This document shows positions 55,573 to 64,000 of a DNA stretch of 64,000 bases, piece by piece (position 1 is the stretch's first letter; the number at the start of each line of letters is the position of its first letter). The notes under the pieces are model-generated. The model saw only the letters and a list, made by a program, of their open reading frames with translations. It was not told the DNA's origin and ran no database searches. Origin of the DNA: Hyparrhenia diplandra (Eukaryota; Streptophyta; Magnoliopsida; Poales; Poaceae). A program made the translations under genes and the position numbers. The stretch is taken from positions 310,001 through 374,000 of the forward strand of contig JADLZK010009415.1 in the NCBI GenBank assembly GCA_015847255.1, given 5' to 3'.

Positions 55573-57640
55573 CGGGGGAAGGCCTCTCGGCAGGCGGTAA
55601 GCGTAATCTTTGTGGAAGGCGTGCTCGGCCACATCACGCCGGCGAACCTCTGCGCCCGTCGGCGGCTTGGACATGGTGGTGATTTTGGACTGTGGAGCTT
55701 TTTCCGCGGCTCTTGGGCTCTTGGCGTTACCGTGGAGACGAGTCCCTTGGTGAATGCCCGGCCGCACTCCTGCGTTGGTGATATCGGGATCGTCGAGGCG
55801 CACCTCGGAGCGGCGGATGTACTCGGAGCGGCTCATTGCGGCCGGCGCAACCGCTCAGTCGTACTTTGTACCGGATTGCTTGCCGCGTGGACTTGTAGGT
55901 GCGATGAAGATATCCTTGACGTCTTGCCACGTCGTAGCCTCCCTTGAGGAGGGCGGGGGCAATGATTGGCCGCTGGTCGAGGGCTTATCGGGGAAGTAGT
56001 TTGCCATGGCGTCTTCCCGCCCCCCGAGGCGATTGTGATCTCGTAGATCATGACCCGGGCCTCGGGATCTTGGTCGCCGGTGTATTTTGAGAGGCGTTAG
56101 TGCCTTTGAAGCCTAGTGGCCACGGACAGCCCGGAGATGTCGGGTGGTAGGGCGGATCGTAGTGATCGTGAGTTCCCGGTCGGGTTCCCGTACATCATAT
56201 TGTACTCTTCCGTCATTTGGATCTGGCGTCTTAGCGGCCTGCTGGCGGGTGGTGATGTGGTGGTTGAGCATCTCGGGCAATCTCGATGCTGCACGGTCGG
56301 GGACTATTTGGTTTCGATCTGGGCGGGGCGCGAGGGTGGTGCCACCGCGCCACCGGCCGAACGCTGCGCACTACCGCCTGCCTGGCGACCGTCTTGGCCC
56401 TGCGTTTTGCCGTCGGTTGTTGTGCGAGACGAGGAGTGCCTCCGTCGCGCCAGCGGGGGCGGGTTGCCTCACTGGCATTGAGGATGCCTCTTCTCGCTTG
56501 GGTGGTGCGACTTCTCTGGCGATAGCGCCAGGCGAGACGGCAAACTGCGGCGGATGAACGAGATGGGTTGGGCGGCGTGGGTGGAGTAGATGTATCCCGG
56601 ACGTCTTCTATTGTGGCGTTCTGCGCGGCGAGCGCCCGTTGCCGTGGCGATGTTACGTTACGGCGTCTTGTGAGCGGGATTCTTGCCACCTCGTCGGAGT
56701 GAGGCTGGCAGATTAAGGGAGGTCCCGGAGCTAGCAGGGAAGCCCGGGTAGTACCGTAGGCTGGGCTGAGCAGCGGTCCTGCTCCGCTTGCCCGCCGGGC
56801 GCGCTCGATCGGCGTTGCGTCCCCCGAGCAGCGCGAGTTCTTGATTTATCGGGGAGGGGTGCGAGATCTTCGCTGACGAAGATCCCCCGCCCGTGGGTCT
56901 CGGGAGGCGGTGCCTGGTCGAGCAAGTGGGTTGTCGTAGCCCGATCTCCGGCTCCATTGGATCTGAAGGGCGGTAGTGGTGGCGTCGGACGAAGTCGGAG
57001 AGGCGATGCGGCCATCGCGGAGTTGGTGCCTTCTTCCTCCCCTCGGCGCCCTCCGGGATCGGAGAGAGCCTAGCCATGCGAGATGTGGTCGCGTGTTGTC
57101 GACGGCGCCCTCGCGGTATGTTGGGGCGTCGATGAAGTCGTAGGGTCGGGGCCGGTCTTCCGACCAGTCCCGAGCCCGAGCGGTGGCGACAACGGGCGAT
57201 GAAAATGGGCGACCAGCCCCTCGGGGTAGAGTGACTTGACCAGACCTTGGCCGAGGAAGGCGGCCCTCGACGGTCTGTTTCTCCCGAAGGGCGTCGGGCA
57301 GCCCATGTCGTGGTCGGCGTTGTTCTGTTGGTAAGCGGCGGCGAATCGACCAAAGGAGTAGACTCTTTCGTACCCGATCTTGATCTTGTCGAAGTCGCGA
57401 GTAGGTTGTCGGCGTCGTGGGCGGCGCCCGGCGTTAATGCGGCACGCGAGCGGATGAAGTGAGGCTTGTCCAGTCGGCGGCCGGCTCCGGGGTTGGAGTC
57501 GGTGCGTCTTGCGAAGCGAATCTTTGGCGCGGTGGAATCTGGCGGTAGCGAGGGTTGTCGACGCCGAGCATGGCGCCCGTTGTTCGAACAGCGTCCCGGG
57601 TGGATGTCCTCCATCGAGTCGACCGCCATGGGAGTCGGGG
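55573..57640 (-). pseudogene. Gag region of second Tat element (upstream part)
   Basis: A start-like ATG lies near 57664 on the minus strand, followed by a KMVIFPRLP stretch. A Pro/Arg-rich region follows. The capsid-like part is encoded at about 56060-55600: VMIYEITIASGG, then YIRR.EVRL, and PDITNA segments similar to grass gypsy Gag. The 323-residue minus frame 57629-56658 is uninterrupted, but its GC-rich composition and lack of Gag motifs make it a doubtful reading. Frames must change at least twice to connect the motifs. The gene is cut by the LTR-B insertion and continues at 54058-53500. Confidence 0.5.
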
Positions 57641-57659
57641 GAAGATCACCATCTTGTTA

Positions 57660-58270
57660 GCCATGGCGTCTTCGTGCACACCCCTGCAGCGCCAAGCGTA
57701 GGTCGGTTTTACGGCGATAGTCTACTGAGTATGCGGATGCGGCTAGTAGATTGCGGTTAGGGATGCGCGAGGCGGCTAACGGGGCGTTAAGCGAGCGACG
57801 GCGAAGGACAAAACACGGGTTTTACCCAGGGTTCGAGCCGCCTTGATGGCGTAAAACCTCGTCTGTAGTTGTATTGATTGATTGAGAATATCCGTCCCTC
57901 GGGGGGATCCTGCTCTCCTTATATAGTCAGGGAGCGGGGGTTACGAGTCGGATCTGTCCGACAAGAGCTATCTGATCGGTTACAATAGGAAAGTGTATAG
58001 TGATTACGATTGAACTATACTAGGAAACTATCTTGACGACCAAGTTTAGGCCGTAATCTCAGATAATCTCGGTCTTCTATCGCCAAGGGCTTCAATCCGC
58101 CGTCTGGGCTGGCCGAGGGGCCTAACCAAAGTGACCGTGAGGGGATAGGGGTTTATCCCCGCGGCCGCCGCCATCGGTGCCCACCGCGGCACCACCGGCC
58201 GCTCGGCTTCGCCGGCGGCTCGCCACGTCACCCACTACCTCCTCAAGCGCTAGCTAATGCCGTCGTCGTA
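57660..58270 (-). promoter_or_regulatory. 5' LTR / leader of second Tat element with TATA box
   Basis: On the minus strand a TATATAAGG box lies at 57918-57926. It is followed by an LTR-like leader (ATTCTCAATCAATCAATACAA, about 57895-57870) and a GTTTTACGCC segment before the gag ATG. Upstream (57930-58080) the AT-rich U3-like sequence continues. The exact LTR start is not visible, and no matching copy at the element's left end was found. Confidence 0.5.
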
Positions 58271-58299
58271 GAGTAAGGCGCGGTTAGCGATTCGACCTC

Positions 58300-60560
58300 G
58301 GCAGGAATCACGGCCTATGTCGCCGCCCGGAAATCCACCGTCACCGCAGACCAATCCGTCGATTCGTCGCGACCCCCCAGCTCCCCCCACCCCACGCTTC
58401 GTGCTACCTCTGCACAAAGGTTTGTTTCTAGAACAGGAGCATTTTCATTTTTCTTATTCGATTAGCTTGTCGGTATACTAATTGTTTCATTGGCAAATCA
58501 TTTTCTTAATACTTTGATTCTAATTAATTAGCTTGGGCCTTCTTTGCTTTCACGGTAGGCAATGCACCTGTTGTGATGTCGGAAATAGTTGAGTTTAGTT
58601 TAGTGTTTTTGAATGCTAGCTACGGATTTAATCTTTGATAATATTTGATTATGTGAATTGAAACGTGTTACGTAGCTGCTTGCTTGAATTCCAAAGCACG
58701 AATATTAGGGTGGCTTCTGATTGACACCAACACTTTTAGAAGGTAAGCATTTTACTCTCCGAGGCTTTGCTATTTTTGGATGTGTTTTATCATATGCAGT
58801 ACATGATCTTGAAAAGGATTTCCCTCTGCATTCACAATATACATTCGACTCCATAAAGGACATCGGTGTGCTGCAATGTGGCATACCTTTCATCTTTATG
58901 CTAAATGCATAGGGGCTGAACCTATTGATGGGAAGGAAATATCTATCAGTGATCTTGTTATTAAGAGTCGTGTAATAACAGTAGCTTCCGATGGATCACA
59001 TTTGTGACAGGTGTGATGCTTCTCCCTTGATCGCTCTTTGTGATTTATTTTCTTTTTGATGAGACATGATGTGTCCTAGATTGTATAGCTGGAGAACTGG
59101 CTGAGTGCACATGCTGCTTCTGTCCTGCGTATTTCATAAATCACAATATCTCAGTTTTAGATTGGGATTGCAAGCATAATTTGATTGATGTCCATTTCTT
59201 ATTTTTTCCTTCTATCATGAGGATCTATCCTGCTTATTTCATCTGAATACAGTGGAAACCACAATGCATGAAAAGTTCTTAAAGTTGTTCTCTTTATTGA
59301 GTAATCAAATCATTAATCTAGCTGTACCAATATGAATGTGAATATGTGTGCATCTTAATTCTTAATGCATCTTTCCTCAAACTAATTGTGAACATTTATA
59401 TTATATGCAGTTTCCACATTCATATTTTAGTGGTTCCTTTTTGTAATATTGTGCAGACCTTATGGTCGACTCTGGTGGGAACTGTGCTGACATCTCCAAA
59501 TGCTCATGTGCAGGTCAGCTGTGTTGTCTTGTGGAAACTCATGGATTTAATATCTGCAGCTTCATTCGCCTGGTGGTTTTGGCGATTGGTAGTAGCATGA
59601 AGGCTGAAAACTCATGAATCGTGAAGCCATGGCGTGTCTCTGCCTGAGGTATAAGTGATTTGTGGCATAAATGTCAATGGTTAAGAGTTATCTGCAATTC
59701 TTTGCTTGGGGTGCCTGGTTCACAGTCTAAAAAAACGTATTTTTGAGTTATTGTGCCCTTAATAGTGTCCTCTGCCTGTTCGGGTTCTCTGATGTGTCAT
59801 GTGAGGTAGGGCACTTGAGTATATTATTGAAGCATATAATCAACCAAAAAAGTATATATTGGGGCTTTTGGTCCAGGAATGCGGACTGTCAGCCTGTCAC
59901 AGTTTTGGGGTGGTAGTGATGTTATTATGGTACGGTGCCAGGGTGTAACAAGAACTGGTCCTGCTGGATTTAGATCATGCACAGTTTGGGCTATAAGCCA
60001 AGGGTGTAATTTAGCTCACTAAACAGTTTTGTCATTCACGTTATCAACCACGTCAGTTTAGGTACATTTAATGATCTTGACCATCATCAAGTTGCTTCCT
60101 TTGCTAGCTGTTTTGTACCTTGTCATAAATCAAGTGCTCTCTGGACACTAAGTTCCCTTTTCGGATGGTTGGCTTGCATAATCATGAAGTGGGTTATTAT
60201 AGTATCAAGCATTCAAGCTTATGTCAAATCTGTAAATAGATGTTTCATTATGCCCAGTATACTGCATTTGCTAACCTGAACTGATGGATTATTGATTCTC
60301 TCCTGACCATGTGATGTCTGCAACTAGGTGGCTGAGACAACATCACACATCATCTTTGGCTGCACCTCAGCGCGTTATTTCTAGCAGGCTGACGGAGAGC
60401 GGGGCTGAAAAGATGATTGAAATTCAGTACATCTGGACCATAGCGCCTTGGCGCCACTTTGGAACCTTTATCTTTGCTTTGCTCTTGGCACATTTGAAGT
60501 GGCAGAACTCCATCTCCATCGAGAAGCGAGCAAATGAACCTGAATGATGCACTAGGCGAT
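58300..60560 (+). pseudogene. Gene-like exon fragments of unrecognised origin
   Basis: A GC-rich 5'-UTR-like block (58300-58425) ends CAAAG|GTTTG, a possible donor. Later islands look exonic: 58721-58912 (frame with LRGFAIFGCVLSYAVHDLEK), 58919-59010 (an EISISDLVIKSRVITVASDG stretch in another frame), 59457-59600 and 60311-60547 (IQYIWTIAPWRHFGTFIFALLLAHLKW, hydrophobic). Intervening DNA is AT-rich and intron-like. Frames do not join cleanly and I recognise no family. It may be a real multi-exon gene with errors or a captured fragment; a Helitron-like 3' end follows at 60779. Confidence 0.3.
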
Positions 60561-60734
60561 GTCCCCTTTTGGGGAGCTAGGATAAAGCCGGATAATGAGA
60601 CACATACTCCTAATTTAATTTTACCTCATTATTTTGTTCTCAAAATCGTTGCTTTTGTGTGTTTGAGTCTGAACTAATGTATTTTAACAATTGCCTCGGA
60701 CAAAAGGGAAAATGTCTTATTGTTTTTTAAGTGC

Positions 60735-60779
60735 ATTCCTTAAATGAAACCGTAGCAGCGTGCACGGGCATTATACTAG
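60735..60779 (+). mobile_element. Helitron-like 3' terminus
   Basis: The sequence GCAGCGTGCACGGGCATTATACTAG followed by T has the three features of a plant Helitron 3' end: a short GC-rich palindrome (CGTGCACG), a 9-10 bp AT-rich spacer and a terminal CTAG with T as the next host base. The matching 5' TC end was not found, so the extent of the element is unknown. Confidence 0.4.
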
Positions 60780-61019
60780 TGGACTCTAGTACCCCGGATC
60801 AATGGCTGCTTGTAGTAAACAATGTTAGTTGCAATGAAATGTTTTAGTCGATGACAATGTTATCGTTGATCTAGTCGTGAATGGCGAGCATAATCGAGAC
60901 TTTGGCAAGCTGCGGCGCGGATGCTGTGATAATAACTTATATTTTTTTACGGATGTGTTTCGTTGGATTTATTATATATATATAAGGTAAATATTTGAGC
61001 ATTCATGTTTTGGGGCCGA

Positions 61020-61230
61020 CCGGATGTTAGCTTGAGTAAGGCTAGTCACAGCGAGAGTTCCTTCGAGTTTCATTTGCATTTAGATACTACATATGCTTTT
61101 TTAACGATGTGGCAACGTTTTTAAGAAATGAGAAAAAAAAAAAGTGTGTTCCATGGGGATGAAACTCTCTTAACATGATTACCAACTTTCTGAATCATGA
61201 AATTAAATGTACATATATAAAACCATATAA
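61020..61230. repeat. MITE-like sequence
   Basis: It begins GGCTAGTCACAGCGAGAG and includes AT-rich sequence with GATGTGGCAACG. This resembles a common grass MITE type in which a GGCTAGTCACA terminus is followed by CACATGTGGCA-like text. The opposite end is not clear. Confidence 0.3.
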
Positions 61231-61539
61231 TCCATTGAAAGTGGGTGTTTCATCAATGTTTAATTTTCATTCTACATAACATGATATTCTTGAAAACAAC
61301 ACAACGATACTATCCATTGGGATTTGAGTGTCTAGATGCCTATCTTCAAATCTTATCCACTCTGTTCTACTACACATATCTAGCCAAAACAGCGCCAGCG
61401 GATTTGTTGTTAGAATACAAAGGTCCACTTCGAGTATGTCGAGTTCTTGAATTTCTAAAATTAAGGCATGCAACAATGCCGGATGGATGTTATGCAAGGA
61501 CGGCCGGGCAAATCTAATCTAAGAACATAACATACGAGA

Positions 61540-64000
61540 GGCTTAACAAATATGCCCCTTCTTGCGACAAGGGGAGAGTCGAAGAGGAGAACCAATACCT
61601 TCGCTCTACGTCCTCGGTTGGGTGTCTAGTGGAGAGCCACGGCTTGGCATGATGATGAGTCGGTTCAAGAGGGGGCCTGACACAACGGGATTAGGCTTTG
61701 CAATAGGTGGGAAGAGTGAAGTTATACGTGGCGGGGTCGGTCCAGGGCCAAAGCAGTGGGTTGATCTCGGTGAGAAACCCACAAACACTCCCCAAGTTGA
61801 CCAAGATCACCCCACGAGCCTACTAAGCCCATTGTGCAAAATGGCACTCTCCAAAGAGATCCCAAAGACTCCACCTCCCAAACAAGCTGTGGCTTCCTAA
61901 ACCAAACCACCTCAGGAACCCACTTGACACTTTGCCCAAGATCCCTGAGAAAACCCTTACTAGAGCCAAGGCCCAACAAGAGTGAACCATCCACCCAAGA
62001 GAGTGAACCAACAACCACCCAGAGAGAGGTGAGGTATCCTTTGTGAGTACTGCTAGAGATGGTCACTTGTTTGAGTTTTGCTTTAGGAGGAAAGGGATGC
62101 TAGGTGTCAAGTTGAGTTTGAGAACCGTGACTTGTATCACCCACCACTTGGCATGTATGAGAGAGGGTATGCGGTCGGTTCGAGGCGGTTGCTAGGCAAG
62201 GAGGTAGGAGGCGTCGGAGGGGCTAGGCCATAGTTTGTGAGACCCCGTGGTGGTCATGCTCAGCCAAATGGAAGTTGATCCTCGCTTTGGGAGCTTTGAG
62301 TTTGGCCGGGAGGAGTGCTCCACGCTTTGTTGTGCGTGGTGGCGGTTTGGTATGAAGATTAGGTGGGATGTTTGCTTTGCCCCTAACGCCTATTGGGCAA
62401 GATGGTCAACATTGGTATTCTTACAAGTTTACTAACTCTAGTGTTGTGCCATTTGCTCATCCCATGTTTTTCAATGATGCAGGTGACAAAGTCTTGGGTT
62501 CCCCAAGTTTATGCTTGTTAACCCTTTGGGATCCAAGACTTAGGTTTCTTTGTCCTCTCATGTATAGGTATGAAGACATGGGGTGGAGAACACGTGCTTG
62601 GTGAAACTTGATCCTTTGTAGGTGGTGTGATCAAGACTTGATGGTAGTCTACACCACTTTGATGGCCTCCAAGAGGCATGTACCTTATTAGGACACCTAC
62701 ACCGCGATCACGTGAGCTATCATATACACTCATACCTTGTACATTCATGATTTCCTACTTGTGGTATGAGATAGTTGTTTATTTGCTCTCTTGTATATTG
62801 CTTGCACGTATTGTACTTGTATCATGCTTTTATATTCATTCTAGCATGTTGTACCTTGTGTATTATATGCCATACTAGCTTTGTGTATATCTTGGTGGTT
62901 TGATCACTTTTCATGTTAGTGTGTGATCCTCATGAACATTTTGCCATGTTTTACCATATGTTTAAATTGTGTAGTTGGTATGGTGTTCATTAGGTATCAT
63001 TTTAGTTTTTATATAGTTACATGTACCCTATTGACATGTTTTGCTAGTAAGCTTTTATCCATCTTTTTAGTATCATGTTACATGCTTTTATTTCCCAATT
63101 GATATCATCATTGTGCATTGTAGCATGTGCTGAGATTTTGGTTGTGTTGAGGATTCCATGTTTTTAGGTTGATGTACGGTTGTAGCTTTAGTGTTGTTTT
63201 TGTTTTGTGCATCATCTTGTATCATATTGCATTCTTCATGTACACTATTGCACTTTGAGCTTCTTGTTTATATTGATCACAATGAGACTATGCTCTGTTT
63301 AGTGTAACAATTACATGTTGGTGCTTACGACTTGTGCTCTTTACGTTTTAATTGATATATGTTATGAGCAAAAATTTTTTTTCATGTGAACTTGCTTAAC
63401 AAGCGATGAATCTTGCAAAATGTTCACCATTGAGATAGTTCCTAGCATGTTTAAGTTGTTGAGATCCTTTGTGCTTATCATGTATGCTAGGTGACTATGT
63501 CTCATTCACTGAGTTATATACTTGCTTAGATGACCACATGCTTTTTATCTGCTAAAATCTGAAATCTAAGCTAAGTGTATGGAAAAGATCGAGATGGGTC
63601 CATACTATCTCACATCAAGTCTTGGGGGGCTTTGCTCATTGCACTTGAGTTGAACTGAGCTTGGTAGTGATTGACCAGGACCATTGTCTTAAACGATTGC
63701 TCACGCGCATAGGCTTGACATGGTTGATTAGTAAGGTGACGGTTGTGGATAACCACTCGCACTCATGCTTTTCCCAATGCTTGTAACTCTTGCTACTCAG
63801 ATCAATTTAAAATTTGACAAGTGTTGGCTTTGTCTTTTGCATGATGTGTAAGCTTTGCTTGGGGTAGTTCACTTGATATACATGTGTAGCACTTGGTAGA
63901 TTTCAAAGCTATATGTGTGCTATGTGCTATTCTCTGTGGTGGACACCTTTTCTGAAATGCTTAAAACTGAATCAAAGTGCTTTCAAGCCATATTTCATAT
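61540..64000. other. Unclassified repeat-like region, T-rich toward the window end
   Basis: 61560-62060 has open frames on both strands with no family match. 62240-62610 has a plus frame with GQDGQHWYSYKFTNSSV-like and PMFFNDAGDKVLG stretches that look protein-like but are not recognised. From 62650 to 64000 the DNA is T-rich with frequent ATG-TTTG and CATGTT phrases and no open frame of note, resembling the non-coding internal part of a large retroelement. No LTR boundary is seen. Confidence 0.3.

Larger units (their letters stand above)
49690..58270 (-). mobile_element. Second degenerate Tat-lineage Ty3/gypsy retrotransposon
   Basis: On the minus strand the order is 5' LTR/leader (58270-57660), gag (57640-53500, split by a solo LTR), protease, RT, RNase H, archaeal-type RNase H, integrase, and the pol C-terminus near 49750. 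The region 49300-49690 further left may hold the 3' untranslated part. I could not find a 3' LTR matching the 57.85-58.27 kb sequence, so the 3' end may be deleted. It carries no opposite-strand gene or tandem array like the 15.6-24.7 kb element. Confidence 0.7.

Noticed and set aside
56658..57629. 323-residue uninterrupted minus-strand frame as an intact protein
   Set aside because: GC-rich sequence keeps several frames open; the Gag motifs appear in another frame nearby, so an intact gene is not supported.

Overview
The window looks like nuclear DNA of a grass (Poaceae). The two well-supported genes have GC-rich 5' ends and plant-type introns. Most of the rest is nested LTR retrotransposons, LINE fragments, MITEs and GC-rich filler, as in a medium to large grass genome. 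I cannot name the species. No bacterial, organellar or CRISPR-like content is visible.

Region 1-24.7 kb is nested Ty3/gypsy material. A Tat-lineage element on the minus strand (about 15.6-24.7 kb) keeps RT C-terminus, RNase H, a second archaeal-type RNase H and integrase. It also has a 13-copy tandem array of about 78 bp and, on the opposite strand, a degenerate spliced gene with its own TATA box. Its left LTR is interrupted by a second LTR, which is itself interrupted by a 14.8 kb inverted composite (489-15285). The composite is built from two related non-autonomous elements, A and B: LTR-A(+), internal(+), LTR-B(+), a 21 bp junction, LTR-A(-), internal(-), LTR-B(-). The junction resembles two primer-binding-site starts fused head to head. 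This is the most unusual structure in the window.

Region 24.7-29.6 kb holds an element with long inverted arms (25149-29607) and GC-rich cargo, plus a 5'-truncated LINE with clear target-site duplications. Region 29.8-35.5 kb holds a DEAH-box splicing helicase of the Prp22/DHX8/DEAH5 type in two exons; its long intron contains a SINE-like copy, a small hAT-type MITE and a tandem duplication. Region 35.5-43.3 kb is intergenic, with a three-level nest (LINE, then solo LTR-B, then hAT-type MITE). Region 43.3-46.1 kb holds an eight-exon reticulon-like gene on the minus strand. Region 46.1-49.3 kb is GC-rich repetitive DNA.

Region 49.7-58.3 kb is a second, frame-broken Tat-lineage element (minus strand) interrupted by another LTR-B. 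Region 58.3-60.8 kb has gene-like exon fragments ending at a Helitron-like 3' terminus. Region 61-64 kb is unclassified repeat-like, T-rich sequence.

Both cellular genes carry several one- or two-base indels in otherwise well-conserved coding sequence. That pattern fits consensus errors in the assembly at least as well as real pseudogenes. All domain and family calls come from reading translations by eye; no database search was run.
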